NCBI GenBank assembly: GCA_000242935.3
Contig: CP007053.1
Span: forward strand, 2,775,001-2,839,000
From: Opitutaceae bacterium TAV5
GTDB taxonomy: Bacteria; Verrucomicrobiota; Verrucomicrobiia; Opitutales; Opitutaceae
DNA length: 64,000 nucleotides
Direction: 5' to 3'
Part shown: positions 1 to 10,186 of the stretch, in pieces
Position numbering within the stretch: position 1 is the stretch's first letter
Layout: the number at the start of each line of letters is the position of its first letter
The notes under the pieces: model-generated
Seen by the model: the letters and a program-made list of their open reading frames with translations, nothing else
Databases searched by the model: none
Told to the model about the DNA's origin: nothing
Made by a program: the position numbers and the translations under genes

Positions 1-269
1 TTCCCCCGACGATTGAACAGGAAGGTGGAGCCGGCGCCATCGATGCGCAGATTTTTATATCGGGAAAGCGTCAGGCTCTCGTCCGGCCCGAATTTGTATA
101 TCCCTGACGGGAGGACGACTTCGGCTGCGTACGCGTCGATGGCACTCTTGATCAGTCGAACCGCGTCCTGGCCCGGGTAGGTGGGGACTTCCCTGGCACT
201 TCCGTCTGACGTCAGCAAGGAGAGGCCGGAGGCGAGGAGGAGGGTGAGCAAATGGGTTGATTTTGTCAT
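1..269 (-). CDS. Secreted beta-helix (pectate-lyase-like) protein, N-terminal part, cut by left window edge
   Basis: The frame opens with ATG at 269 and runs leftwards without a stop to the window edge, so about 89 N-terminal residues are visible. The first ~25 residues (MTKSTHLLTLLLASGLSLL...) look like a signal peptide. The following text, with VVLPSGIYKFG and LRIDGAGSTFLF, is the usual opening of right-handed parallel beta-helix proteins of the pectate-lyase type, where a 'P.G.Y' strand is followed by an 'I.G.G..T' turn. It is probably a secreted polysaccharide lyase or hydrolase; substrate and catalytic residues lie outside the window. It is the last visible gene of a leftward group (295-936, 983-1768, 1779-2525) that diverges from the LacI gene at 2616. 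Confidence 0.7.
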   Translation of the reverse strand, partial: MTKSTHLLTLLLASGLSLLTSDGSAREVPTYPGQDAVRLIKSAIDAYAAEVVLPSGIYKFGPDESLTLSRYKNLRIDGAGSTFLFNRRG

Positions 270-294
270 TGGGTTCTCCCCCCGGGGGGGCGGG

Positions 295-936
295 TTATGG
301 AGCCTGAAAATCGCTTTGTCTGGAACCGCCCCGGATGACCTGGTCAGGTTTCCCGAGCAATTTTACGGTTCCGTCGATATAACCAAAATATCCGCCAAAA
401 CGGCCATCCGCCGTTTTCATCTGGTTGGTCGTGCTGTTTTCATTGTCCGCCCGCTGATCCCACACAACGGGAATTCGAGTATCCTCGGTGATCCGGAGAT
501 AGGTGAAGGCATTGGCTTTTCCGTCCCAGGTGGTGGAAACGATATAGTTGGCGGAAAAGTAGCAGTCCCTGTTCCCTCCAAAAATATTTTGACCCAAGCC
601 ACGCCTGCCTCCCACGGCGTTGAACGGGTTGATAAAAACCTTGGTGTCCCGGATATAGCCATCGTCATATAGAACGCGCAAACGCCATGTTTCATCAACG
701 CTTCCGTCTGGCCGTTTGGGAGGAGGGAGCACCTGTTTGTGGTCGGAGGAATAAAGCAGCAATCCGGTTATCAATTGCCGGACGTTGGACGCTGCTTCCG
801 TTCGCCTGGCCGAGTTGCGGACTTTGCCTGCCACGGGAATCAGGATCGCGGCAAGAATCCCGATGATGGCGATGACCGTCAGCAATTCGACAAGGGTGAA
901 CCCACGCGGGGAAGGGGTATGTTTGGCCGTATTCAT
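295..936 (-). CDS. Prepilin-like protein with N-terminal cleavage/methylation motif
   Basis: Taking ATG at 936 gives 213 residues; ATG at 942 is equally possible, and neither has a clear ribosome binding site. After a short basic leader comes [20 protein letters not shown], the type IV prepilin/pseudopilin signal with cleavage after Gly, followed by a hydrophobic helix. The C-terminal half carries the 'GYIDGTVKLL' end motif found in the planctomycete/verrucomicrobial prepilin family. Family knowledge: such proteins are processed by a prepilin peptidase and assemble in, or pass through, a type II secretion/pilus-like apparatus. Their role beside carbohydrate genes is not established. The gene lies between the beta-helix gene and a PEP-CTERM gene on the same strand. 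Five further paralogues occur in this window. Confidence 0.88.
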   Translation of the reverse strand: MNTAKHTPSPRGFTLVELLTVIAIIGILAAILIPVAGKVRNSARRTEAASNVRQLITGLLLYSSDHKQVLPPPKRPDGSVDETWRLRVLYDDGYIRDTKVFINPFNAVGGRRGLGQNIFGGNRDCYFSANYIVSTTWDGKANAFTYLRITEDTRIPVVWDQRADNENSTTNQMKTADGRFGGYFGYIDGTVKLLGKPDQVIRGGSRQSDFQAP

Positions 937-982
937 GATCATGGAGCAAGGGGTTGCGCAGCAGGATAGCAGGTTGGGCTGG

Positions 983-1768
983 TCAGGAAACCCTGCGTCT
1001 TTTGGCACTCCGAATTGCGCAGGCGAGCAAGCCTGCGGCGGCAAAAATCGCAACCGCCGAGGCCGGTTCGGGAACGGTTGACAGGTTGACCGATCCATAA
1101 AGTCCATTCGCATTGCCCGATAGATAGATGCGCGAGAAGGACGAAAAAGAGGCATCCACAACAGACTGTTTATTAACTCCATCGACCCATAATTCGAGCG
1201 TATTGGTTGCGGCAATCCATGACAGGGTGACGGTGGCGAATGGAACGGTGTTACCGCCAGCGGCAAGATGCCCGGATTGAACATACTGTGGCGAGGAAAG
1301 TAGCGTGCCTGGATTTGTTTGGTATCCTGCAATGGTAGCGGTGATTTTGCCGATGCCTACTCTACCTTCTCCATTATATTGAGTGTCCGCTGCCCCATCC
1401 CAACGGACATAATATCCATTGGTTCCGGTTGCATCCGTGATCGCAAACCAGTTTGATCGTCCATAGCTTTCGCAGAACATGGTGACCGTAAGCGAGAAAT
1501 CGTCGGTGATCATCGTGTCGCCTGCGCTCGTGTAAACGGTTGAATTGTTTAATCTCAAATAGGTTTCCGGCCATGCTCCACTCCCGTTCATCAAGGCGGG
1601 CGTATTCACCACGGATGTCCACGTGGCATTCATCTTGTTGTCGCCAGTGTTCCATCCATCATAAGTAAAGTCTTCGGAAAATACGATGACGGATGCGTGG
1701 GTTTGTTGCAGCCCGGCGACTGCGGTAACGAGGGCAATGGTAGCAAGCAGATATAATCTGGATTTCAT
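983..1768 (-). CDS. PEP-CTERM sorting-domain secreted protein
   Basis: 261 residues. An N-terminal signal peptide (MKSRLYLLATIALVTAVAGL) is followed by a jelly-roll-like domain with alternating hydrophobic strands and the phrase FSEDFTYDGWNTG near the mature start. The C-terminus is a textbook PEP-CTERM tripartite signal: VPEPASAV, a hydrophobic helix (AIFAAAGLLACAI), then a basic tail RSAKRRRVS. In this family the signal directs exosortase-dependent cell-surface sorting. The domain is probably a carbohydrate-binding or laminin-G-like sandwich, by inference from the neighbouring gene at 1779-2525, which is clearly homologous but lacks the sorting signal. Confidence 0.88.
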   Translation of the reverse strand: MKSRLYLLATIALVTAVAGLQQTHASVIVFSEDFTYDGWNTGDNKMNATWTSVVNTPALMNGSGAWPETYLRLNNSTVYTSAGDTMITDDFSLTVTMFCESYGRSNWFAITDATGTNGYYVRWDGAADTQYNGEGRVGIGKITATIAGYQTNPGTLLSSPQYVQSGHLAAGGNTVPFATVTLSWIAATNTLELWVDGVNKQSVVDASFSSFSRIYLSGNANGLYGSVNLSTVPEPASAVAIFAAAGLLACAIRSAKRRRVS

Positions 1769-1778
1769 GTGTGGTGTT

Positions 1779-2525
1779 TTATCGGATTGGGGTTTCGAGT
1801 TTGACGGAGGAGATGAGAGCGGCGCTGTTGCCGGCCAGGAGGAGGCGTGACAGGGAGCCCGGCGAAACGTCGTCCGCGCTCGCGATTTCGATATTGTTCA
1901 CCAGCAAGGTGAGCCGCTTTTGGGCGTTGCTCCACTTGAGAGCCAGTGTCGCAAAGGGAGGCGAAATCGCCGCGCTTTGTGTGTTTGAACTGTTGTGTCC
2001 GGAGGTGGCCGGTTTGGTGATAAAGGGACCCGGCCGCTGGTAGCCGAGCCGTTCCGAGGGCTTGAGGTCGATCTTGCCAATCGCAACCCGGCCTTGGGAC
2101 GAAAATTGCGAAGCAAGCCCGGTGTCCCATGCGACAAAATAGCCGTCAGTCCCGTCCTCGTTGGAAAGTCCAAACCAGTGAAGCCGGCCATAGTGGGTGC
2201 TCAAAAGTTGCACGGTCAGAACAAAATCGGAATCGACGGGTTTCCTGAGGGACGTTGAAACGATGCTGTTGGCCAGTTTGAGGTAACGGGCCGGATACAC
2301 AGGGTCGGCTCCTTCTTCTATAACCGGCTTGCGCTGCCAGGACTCCCACGTGGCGGACATGGGGCGGGGACCGGCATCCCAGTCGGAGTAATCAAACGAG
2401 TCTTCAAAAAGTGCGGCTGCTCCCAAATGAAGTGTCGCCAGAACAAAGAAAGCAGCACCCTTGATGAGTTGAATTTGGACACATGAGGCCGCTTTGAAAA
2501 TTGGGATGAATGGGAATGGGCGCAT
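1779..2525 (-). CDS. Secreted paralogue of the neighbouring PEP-CTERM protein, without the sorting signal
   Basis: 248 residues. It aligns by eye along its length with the downstream gene: FEDSFDYSDWDAGPRPMSAT against FSEDFTYDGWNTGDNKMNAT, shared YLRL/YLKL, and GTDGYFVAWD against GTNGYYVRWD. It stops at VKLETPIR with no PEP motif, helix or basic tail. The N-terminus carries a hydrophobic segment (LIKGAAFFVLATLHLGAAAL) after a longer than usual leader, so the true start could be internal, although no better in-frame ATG is visible. Probably exported as a soluble partner or variant of the anchored protein. It is the first gene of the leftward group and diverges from LacI. Confidence 0.75.
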   Translation of the reverse strand: MRPFPFIPIFKAASCVQIQLIKGAAFFVLATLHLGAAALFEDSFDYSDWDAGPRPMSATWESWQRKPVIEEGADPVYPARYLKLANSIVSTSLRKPVDSDFVLTVQLLSTHYGRLHWFGLSNEDGTDGYFVAWDTGLASQFSSQGRVAIGKIDLKPSERLGYQRPGPFITKPATSGHNSSNTQSAAISPPFATLALKWSNAQKRLTLLVNNIEIASADDVSPGSLSRLLLAGNSAALISSVKLETPIR

Positions 2526-2615
2526 GGCGTGGACAGGGTTATCAGTGAGGTAAATGATGTGGGTGGCATTTTAGCTTTGAGCTTCCGAACGAGAAGGCAT
2601 TGTTTGCCCATCACG

Positions 2616-3686
2616 ATGCGCAGTGGCGCTGAAAATCTGAAAAAATCCGGACGCCCGCCGACGACACGTGAGATCGCAGCGGCCTGCGGGTGTAACCAAT
2701 CCACTGTCTCGCAGGCGCTGCGCGATCACCCGCGCATCTCACCGGCGAGGCGGCGCGAAATTCAGGAAGTGGCACGGCGCATGGGATGGCGTCCGAATGC
2801 CTTTGCCTCGGCCTACATGGCGCATCTGCGCACACAGCGCCTCCCGAGCTATCAAGCGACTTTGGCCTTCCTGACCACTCATGCCGGCTCGCCGCATGTG
2901 AAGGACTTGCCGATCTACATGAGGCGGCATTTCAACGGCACGCGTGAGCGGGCGGAAGAGCTGGGCTATGCGCTGGAACCGATCTGGTTGCATGAACCGG
3001 GGATGAGCGGGCGTCGGCTCAACAGCGTCTTGCGCAATCGCAATATCCCGGGGGTGATTATTCCCGGTATTCTCAAACCAACACCACTGTTCGGCCAGTT
3101 TGACTGGTCGCGGGTGGTCGCCGTGGCCTTGGGGTTCTCCTTGACCGAACCTGATATTGACCGGGTGGCGGTGCGAACCACGCATGGGTTCGACCTGATG
3201 CTGCATCGCGCGGTGGAACTGGGGTACCGGAAAATCGCGGTGGTCGTGTCGCATGCCTATGATCATCGGGTGGACCACGGCGTGTTGTTTCCCACCTCCT
3301 ATGCCCAGCAGCACTGGCCCCGGTCGCAAACGATCGAAACGTTCTGTTTCCCCCGGCCCGACGAGAGCGAGATACCTCGTATCCAGGATTGGCTGCGCCG
3401 GTATCGTCCGGAGATCGTGTTGGGGGAAGACATCGTGTGGCGTTCCATCAATGCGATGGGGTGGCGCATGCCTCGGGATGTGGCATTCATCAGTGTGGAC
3501 CGGCTGCCGGACTGGCCGGACATTGCCGGATTCAACCAGAGGCACGAACTCCACGGAAGCGTCGCCGTGGACTTGGTCGTGGGGCAGTTGTTACAAAACC
3601 AGCGCGGGTTGCCCGCCGTGCCGCGTTGCGTACTGATCAAGGGATGCTGGGAGGATGGGGCGACCGCTCCGCCGCGAACGTCTTGA
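2616..3686 (+). CDS. LacI-family transcriptional regulator
   Basis: 356 residues from ATG 2616. An upstream in-frame start at 2529 would add 29 residues before the DNA-binding domain and is unlikely. The N-terminal helix-turn-helix reads TREIAAACGCNQSTVSQALR, followed by a hinge helix (RRMGWRPNAFASAYMAHL) and a periplasmic-binding-protein-like effector domain. The C-terminus ends with NQRGLPAVPRCVLIKGCWED, a signature shared with the other two LacI genes here (NETGIPADPKVVMVEGVWVD and NECGIPASPKIILMDAAWSD). It is divergent from the 1-2525 group with a gap of about 90 bp, which suggests local control of that group. The sugar ligand is unknown. Confidence 0.88.
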   Translation: MRSGAENLKKSGRPPTTREIAAACGCNQSTVSQALRDHPRISPARRREIQEVARRMGWRPNAFASAYMAHLRTQRLPSYQATLAFLTTHAGSPHVKDLPIYMRRHFNGTRERAEELGYALEPIWLHEPGMSGRRLNSVLRNRNIPGVIIPGILKPTPLFGQFDWSRVVAVALGFSLTEPDIDRVAVRTTHGFDLMLHRAVELGYRKIAVVVSHAYDHRVDHGVLFPTSYAQQHWPRSQTIETFCFPRPDESEIPRIQDWLRRYRPEIVLGEDIVWRSINAMGWRMPRDVAFISVDRLPDWPDIAGFNQRHELHGSVAVDLVVGQLLQNQRGLPAVPRCVLIKGCWEDGATAPPRTS

Positions 3687-3690
3687 CAAC

Positions 3691-3718
3691 AAAAAGGACG
3701 CACTTCGAGTGCGTCCTT
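3691..3718 (-). terminator. Intrinsic terminator between convergent LacI and argG
   Basis: An 11-bp perfect inverted repeat (3694-3704 with 3708-3718, loop TCG) is followed on the minus strand by a T-rich run (TTTTTGTTGTC). It lies 34 bp after the argG stop, so it should end argG transcription. Transcripts from LacI would also read through the hairpin, but the T-run on that side is poor. Confidence 0.8.
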
Positions 3719-3751
3719 GTGTGTGACGGTAACGGGCAGCGTGCCGCCGGC

Positions 3752-4978
<1,227 letters not shown>

Positions 4979-5110
4979 GGTTTTGTCGGAAAACGGGAAA
5001 CGCGCATCAAAGACAGCGTTTGGCCGGGAATCAACGCGAATGAACGCAGGCCCGCGCGCGGGGATGTAACCGGAAGGGGTGGCAGCCGGATTGGCAGATT
5101 GGCGGTAAAA

Positions 5111-5244
5111 GTGGCACGGGCATCCCTGCCCGTGGACGGCGCCTCTCCGTGTGGCGCGGGCGTCCCGCCCGCAACCGTTGCCTCTCCGCTCTGACGTGTC
5201 ACGGCTGCCTGGCGGTAAAACCCCGTGCCACTCCCGGCGGGACC
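5111..5244. repeat. Family A palindromic repeat cluster in the argG-prmA gap
   Basis: The 316-bp gap between argG and prmA holds no gene. It contains a GGCACGGGCATCCCTGCCCG hairpin (5113-5134), a related GC-rich hairpin (5153-5172) and a degenerate third copy (about 5196-5244). The same core and the same linker (GCGGAGAGGCAACG or its complement) recur at 25028-25145, 54238-54318 and 56024-56084. These look like REP-type extragenic palindromes. Promoters of the divergent genes must also lie in this gap, but none is convincing by eye. Confidence 0.75.
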
Positions 5245-5294
5245 TGAATGTTGGGAGTTGAGCGTTCGGCGTTGAGCGTTCAGCCCTTTCCTCC

Positions 5295-6215
5295 ATGAGC
5301 GCCCTTTACGAAATCAAAACCGCAATTCGCCCCGAAGCCGCCGATGCCGTCGACGACATCCTGCTCGAACTGGGCGTCGAAGGCTGGAGCCTGTTGCAGG
5401 ACGTGATCGTCAACCGGGCGTGGATCGTCGGCATTTTTCTGTCGGACTCCGAAGCCGAGGCCCGCGCGCGCTGGCAGGAGCTTGCGCCGCTGGTCCGCGA
5501 TATCGCCGCGCCGGAGGAACCGGCGATCCGTGCGCTGGCCGACCAGGACTGGCGCGACAGCTACAAGGCGCATTTCCACCCGTGGCAATTCGGCCGGCTG
5601 CACTGGGTGCCGGTCTGGGAACGCGACCGGTACACGCTGCCGGCCGGCGACGGCGCGATCTGGCTCGATCCGGGGCTGGCCTTCGGCACGGGCAACCACG
5701 AGACCACACGCCTCTGCGTGGAGCGGCTGGTGCGCCAGGCCGAGGCATACGCCGCTGCCGCGGCCGACGGCAGCGGCCTGGACGGCAGGCGCGTGATCGA
5801 CGCCGGCTGCGGGTCGGGCATCCTCGCGCTGTCGGCGGCGCGGCTGGGATTTCGCGAGGTGGACGCGTTCGACAACGACCCCGAAGCGATCCGCGTGAGC
5901 CGGGAAAACGCCGCGCTCAACGAACTCGCCGGAGCCGTGCGGTTTTACGAGGGCGACCTCGTCAGCGGGCTCGCCGGCCGGACGGCCGACATCGTGCTCG
6001 CCAACATCCAGGCCGACGTGCTCATGCGTTTCGTCAAACCGCTCGTCGGGGCGGTCGCGCCCGGCGGCTTGCTCGTGCTCAGCGGCATCCTCGCGCACGA
6101 GAACGAGCAGGTGCGCGCGGCCTTCGCCCCCGCAACGGGCGGCTGGCGGACGGAGCACCGCGTGATGGGCGAGTGGAGCGATGTGGCGTTGACGCGGCCG
6201 GCGCAGAAAGCGTAG
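5295..6215 (+). CDS. prmA: Ribosomal protein L11 methyltransferase
   Basis: 306 residues, typical for PrmA, which trimethylates ribosomal protein L11 using S-adenosylmethionine. It has the family motif [18 protein letters not shown], then the AdoMet-binding loop [19 protein letters not shown], an acidic strand end ([16 protein letters not shown]) and the ANIQADVL segment corresponding to the N(I/P) motif IV. The start is ATG 5295, without a clear ribosome binding site. The TAG stop (6213-6215) is the first three bases of a family B palindromic repeat. Confidence 0.95.
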   Translation: MSALYEIKTAIRPEAADAVDDILLELGVEGWSLLQDVIVNRAWIVGIFLSDSEAEARARWQELAPLVRDIAAPEEPAIRALADQDWRDSYKAHFHPWQFGRLHWVPVWERDRYTLPAGDGAIWLDPGLAFGTGNHETTRLCVERLVRQAEAYAAAAADGSGLDGRRVIDAGCGSGILALSAARLGFREVDAFDNDPEAIRVSRENAALNELAGAVRFYEGDLVSGLAGRTADIVLANIQADVLMRFVKPLVGAVAPGGLLVLSGILAHENEQVRAAFAPATGGWRTEHRVMGEWSDVALTRPAQKA

Positions 6216-6293
6216 GGGAGCACTTCACGTGCGCCCGTTGATGATCACCGGAGCTTCATTTCGTGAACGGGCGCACGTGAATGAAGTGCGCCC

Positions 6294-6297
<4 letters not shown>
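6213..6297. repeat. Family B palindromic repeat between convergent genes
   Basis: Two inverted arms built on GCACTTCACGTGCGCCCGTT flank a ~30-bp loop with the palindromic GATGATCA. Near-identical elements lie at 15594-15673 and 28765-28842. Both flanking genes (prmA on plus, DUF3817 on minus) use the TAG at the element ends as their stop codon. It could also act as a bidirectional terminator, although no T-run follows. Confidence 0.85.
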
Positions 6298-6620
<323 letters not shown>

Positions 6621-6912
6621 GGCTGGAAACAGGGAGAGAAATTTGTGATGGTTGTCCGCCACCGCTACGCAGAAGCGTGCATTTCGCAACGTGCCCCGCG
6701 CAGTCGGGCCGGTGCCCGGCAACCGGGCGGACAGAAGAAGAGGAGGGAGAGGGAAGAGGGGCGACAGCTATATCTGGTCCTGATAGTTGCACATGCCGCC
6801 CGAACCGGTAGGATGATACGCTGAAAACTCAGGACGGGTTTGTTTCCGGAGCCGGCAATCCCGCCAGAACACCTGCCACGTCAGGCCCGCAATCCGAAAC
6901 CGGAAGGCCATC

Positions 6913-7095
6913 ATGAAGACGACCATGGATACCCTGCACCCACCCGAGACCCCGGAAAACCCGCCGGCCAGCCAGAACGGCCGTCGAACCTCCCGGCGCT
7001 CCGACGCCGGCAAGATCGGCTGGATCCTGCTCTGGCTGCTGGGCGTGCCGTTGCCCGTGCTGCTCATCTTTTTCCTCCTGCGCGGTTGCACATGA
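6913..7095 (+). CDS. Small single-span membrane protein
   Basis: 60 residues. A proline-rich hydrophilic N-terminus (HPPETPENPPASQNG) and an arginine-rich stretch precede one membrane span, GWILLWLLGVPLPVLLIFFL, ending in LRGCT. The WLLG-P-P-LL pattern with an LRGC-type end recurs in short conserved bacterial membrane proteins of unknown function, which is why I prefer it to the overlapping frames. A GGAAGG stretch about 10 bp upstream could serve as a ribosome binding site. It precedes the NDH-2-like gene on the same strand by 114 bp; no function can be assigned. Confidence 0.6.
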   Translation: MKTTMDTLHPPETPENPPASQNGRRTSRRSDAGKIGWILLWLLGVPLPVLLIFFLLRGCT

Positions 7096-7209
7096 GCTGG
7101 GCCGGCGTCGCAGGCAGGGGAGGCGGCGTACAGAACTCCCTGACGACCTTGCCGTATCTTTTGGCAAGGCGGCTCGCCTTGTCGCGGTGTTGCGTTACCG
7201 GTTAACGTC

Positions 7210-8793
7210 ATGCGTTACGATGTCGTGATTGCCGGCGGCGGATTCGCCGGCGCCTACTGTGCAAAAACCCTCGGCAAGGCTCTCGGCGCCGAAGGGGTGA
7301 AACGGGTGGCCCTGATCGCCGAGCGCAACGTCCTCGTTTTCCAGCCGATGCTGGCCGAGGTCGCCGGCTCGTCGCTCATGCCGGCGGACGTCGTGCAGCC
7401 GCTCCGCCAGATGTGCCGCCACGTGGACGTGCTGCAAGGCGCGATCAACCACATCGACTGGCCGACGCGCACGCTCACGCTCGACGGCGGCCGTTTCACG
7501 CGCAACCACCAGGTGAGTTTCGACCACCTCGTGCTCACCCTCGGCAGCGTCACCGACCTGAGCCGCGTGCCCGGCATGGCGGAGCACGGCTGGCCGATGA
7601 AATCCGTGGCCGACGCCCTGCGCCTGCGCGCCGCCCTCATCAACCGCCTGGAGGAGGCCAACCTCGTGGCCGACGACACCATCCGGCAGCGGCTGCTGAC
7701 CTTCGTCGTCGTGGGCGGCGGTTACACCGGTGTGGAAACCGCCGGCCAGCTCTTCGATTTTATCCACGAGTCGCTCCGCTTCTACGCCAACCTGCGCGCC
7801 TCGCGCGTGCGCGTGCTGCTCGTTCACAGTCACGATTCCCTGCTCGCGGAGATCGGGCCCAAGCTCGGCGCCCATGCCGAACGCGTGCTGCGGCGGCGCG
7901 GCATCGAGGTGCTGCTCTCGACGCGGGTGGCGGCGGTGACGGCCTCGAAAGTGATGTTCGAAAACGGCGACGAGATCGAGGCGCACACCGTCGTCTCCAC
8001 CATCGGCAACGCGACGCACCCGGTGGTCAGCGACCTCTGCCGGCAGATCGGCCTGCCCCTGGAGCGCGGCCGTGTGCCTGCCGAGCCGACGCTCCGCGTG
8101 CGCGGGCAGGCGCACCTGTGGACGGCCGGCGACTGCGCCTCGGTGCTCTGGGACGACCGCGGCGAACAGAAAATCGCCCCGCCCACCGCACAACTCGCCC
8201 TGCGCCAGGGCCGGCAACTCGCGCTCAACCTCGTCCGCGTGCTCCGCGCGCCCTCCGGCACGGAGCCGGCGCTGCGTCCGTTCACCTACCGCTACCTCGG
8301 GCAGATGGCGACGATCGGCGAACGCGAGGCCGTGGCGGAGGTATTCGGGTTTCATTTCAGCGGATTCATCGCCTGGTGGATGTGGCGTTCGGTTTACCTC
8401 GCCAAGCTCCCCGGCCTGCTGCGCAAGCTGCGCGTGATGGTGGACTGGACGTTCGAGCTCGTTTTCCCGCGCGACCTGAGCCTGCTGCTGCCGCCGCCCG
8501 AGGACATCCTGCGCTCGATCCACCTCGAACCGGGCGAACTGCTCTTCAAGCGCGGCGACCGGTGCCGGGCGTTTTTTTATGTGACGGAAGGCGAACTGGA
8601 ACTCGTGCCGGCGGAGGGCCCGTCCGCCGCGCGGGTGCTCCCGGCCGGCTCCATCATCGACCAGGACGAACTCGACGCCGACGGCTGCTGGCGCGCACAG
8701 GGCCAGGCGCGCACGCGGGCCGACGTCGTGGTGTTTCGCGGCAAGGCCCTCGACCTGCTCCGCAGCGGCCTGCGACTGGAGCGGCGCGGGTAA
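7210..8793 (+). CDS. NDH-2-type NADH dehydrogenase with C-terminal cNMP-binding-like domain
   Basis: 527 residues. The N-terminal FAD Rossmann fold is VVIAGGGFAGAYCAKTLG, the second nucleotide-binding motif is FVVVGGGYTGVETAGQL, and the FAD-contacting segment is LWTAGDCASVLW: the layout of type II NADH:quinone oxidoreductases, which oxidise NADH at the membrane without pumping protons. After the usual C-terminal region (about 380-430, with FIAWWMWRSVYLAKLPG as membrane-associating helix), about 90 extra residues (PGELLFKRGDRCRAFFYVTEGELELV...) read like a cyclic-nucleotide-binding beta-barrel. The cNMP phosphate-binding cassette is not evident, so ligand binding is uncertain. A family C repeat follows. 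Confidence 0.85.
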   Translation: MRYDVVIAGGGFAGAYCAKTLGKALGAEGVKRVALIAERNVLVFQPMLAEVAGSSLMPADVVQPLRQMCRHVDVLQGAINHIDWPTRTLTLDGGRFTRNHQVSFDHLVLTLGSVTDLSRVPGMAEHGWPMKSVADALRLRAALINRLEEANLVADDTIRQRLLTFVVVGGGYTGVETAGQLFDFIHESLRFYANLRASRVRVLLVHSHDSLLAEIGPKLGAHAERVLRRRGIEVLLSTRVAAVTASKVMFENGDEIEAHTVVSTIGNATHPVVSDLCRQIGLPLERGRVPAEPTLRVRGQAHLWTAGDCASVLWDDRGEQKIAPPTAQLALRQGRQLALNLVRVLRAPSGTEPALRPFTYRYLGQMATIGEREAVAEVFGFHFSGFIAWWMWRSVYLAKLPGLLRKLRVMVDWTFELVFPRDLSLLLPPPEDILRSIHLEPGELLFKRGDRCRAFFYVTEGELELVPAEGPSAARVLPAGSIIDQDELDADGCWRAQGQARTRADVVVFRGKALDLLRSGLRLERRG

Positions 8794-8806
8794 GGCCGCG
8801 ATGTCC

Positions 8807-8884
8807 TTTTTACACAAAGCTCGCAAAGGACGCGAAGGAGATAACTGGCAATCCTTTGCGCTCTTTGCGGCCTTTGTGTAAAAA
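8807..8884. repeat. Family C palindromic repeat
   Basis: A 78-bp element bounded by TTTTTACACAAAG and CTTTGTGTAAAAA, with inner arms containing CGCAAAGGACGCGAAGG and its near complement around TGGCAATCC. A second good copy is at 22923-22999, a diverged one at 32983-33056 and a half copy at 16552-16573. The outer A/T tract could also give terminator activity in both directions. Confidence 0.85.
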
Positions 8885-9049
8885 TCCGGAAGATTCCGGG
8901 CATCCGGTTAGCGGGAGTATTCGTTCAATTTTCCGGCTCCGGACCTCCCGGCTTTCCCGTCGAAACGCCCGAAGAATCAAAATCCCCGCTCTCTGCGTTT
9001 GCTTCCGTGCCGTTTCCGCAACTACACCACCGTCCGCCACGCCCGACCG

Positions 9050-10171
9050 ATGACCGCCACCACCGAACCGACCAACCTCTACGATCTCACCCGCCCGGAA
9101 CTCCGGGCGCGGGTGGAGTCGTGGGGCATCAGCCCGGTGCATGCCGCGCGGCTCTGGTCGTACCTCTACCTCGAAGGCGCGGACCACCTCGCCGCCATGC
9201 CCGAGTTGCCGGATCGGCTGCGCGCCCGTCTGGAAGCGGAAACCGCCTTCGGCCGTCTCGCCGTCGCCCGCGAAACGCATTCCTCCGACGGGTTTACCCG
9301 AAAATACCTGCTCGCCCTGCGCGACGGCCGCGAGATCGAGACCGTGCTCATGCGCTACACCGGCCGCGTGACGGCATGCGTGAGTTCGCAGGTCGGCTGC
9401 GCGATGGGTTGCGTCTTCTGCGCCACCGGCCAGATGGGCTACACGCGCCACCTCACCGCCGGCGAGATCGTCGCGCAGGTGATGCACGTGGACCGCGTGC
9501 TCCGCGAAACGGCCGCCGCCGCGCTTTCCGGCCGCGATGAAGCCCCCGCGCTCGCCGAGCCGGACAACGCCTCCCCGCACCACCGCCACGAACGCCTCCG
9601 CAACATCGTGCTCATGGGCATGGGCGAACCGCTGCACAATTACGACGCCGTCATGCGCGCCCTCGACATCCTGCGCGACGGCAACGGCCTCGCCCTCGGC
9701 GCGCGCAAGATCACCCTGTCCACGGTCGGCGTGGTGCCCGGCATCGTCCGCCTCGCCGACGAAGAGCGCCCCGTCCACCTCGCCGTGTCGCTGCACGGCG
9801 CGACGCAGGAGGAACGGGCCGCGCTCGTCCCCGCCGCCCGCGCCTGGCCGCTCGACGCGCTGATGGAGGCGTGCCGCTACTACGTCGAAAAACAGCAGCG
9901 CCGCATCTTTTTCGAATGGACGCTGATCGAGGGCAAAAACGACGGCCCCGACCAGGCGCACGCCGTAGGCCGGCTGTTGCGCGGGTTGCAGGCGCAGGTG
10001 AACCTCATCCCGCTGAATCCGACTTCCGGATACGCCGGCGGACCGACGCGCGTCGAGGCGGCGAAGCGTTTCCAGTCCGTGCTTGCGGACTACGGCCTGC
10101 CCAGCACCGTCCGCCAGCGCCGCGGCATCGACATCGGCGCCGGCTGCGGCCAACTGGCGACGCAGCGCTGA
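9050..10171 (+). CDS. rlmN: Dual-specificity 23S rRNA (A2503-C2)/tRNA (A37-C2) methyltransferase RlmN
   Basis: 373 residues from ATG 9050; 17 upstream codons in the same frame have no family resemblance. This radical-SAM enzyme methylates C2 of A2503 in 23S rRNA and A37 in some tRNAs. Seen: the iron-sulphur cluster motif in GCAMGCVFCATGQMGYTRHL, the family motif NIVLMGMGEPLHNYD, STVGVVPGI, and the C-terminal IDIGAGCGQLATQR carrying the cysteine that resolves the covalent intermediate. The radical-SAM CxxxCxxC spacing is intact. An insertion of about 20 residues (SGRDEAPALAEPDNASPHHR) precedes NIVLMGMGEP. Convergent with the outer-membrane protein gene. Confidence 0.96.
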   Translation: MTATTEPTNLYDLTRPELRARVESWGISPVHAARLWSYLYLEGADHLAAMPELPDRLRARLEAETAFGRLAVARETHSSDGFTRKYLLALRDGREIETVLMRYTGRVTACVSSQVGCAMGCVFCATGQMGYTRHLTAGEIVAQVMHVDRVLRETAAAALSGRDEAPALAEPDNASPHHRHERLRNIVLMGMGEPLHNYDAVMRALDILRDGNGLALGARKITLSTVGVVPGIVRLADEERPVHLAVSLHGATQEERAALVPAARAWPLDALMEACRYYVEKQQRRIFFEWTLIEGKNDGPDQAHAVGRLLRGLQAQVNLIPLNPTSGYAGGPTRVEAAKRFQSVLADYGLPSTVRQRRGIDIGAGCGQLATQR

Positions 10172-10186
10172 TCCTTCCGCCCCCGC

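Noticed and set aside
4979-5296. N-terminal extension of argG (about 105 codons)
   Set aside because: It translates the palindromic repeats; ArgG homology begins at [10 protein letters not shown].
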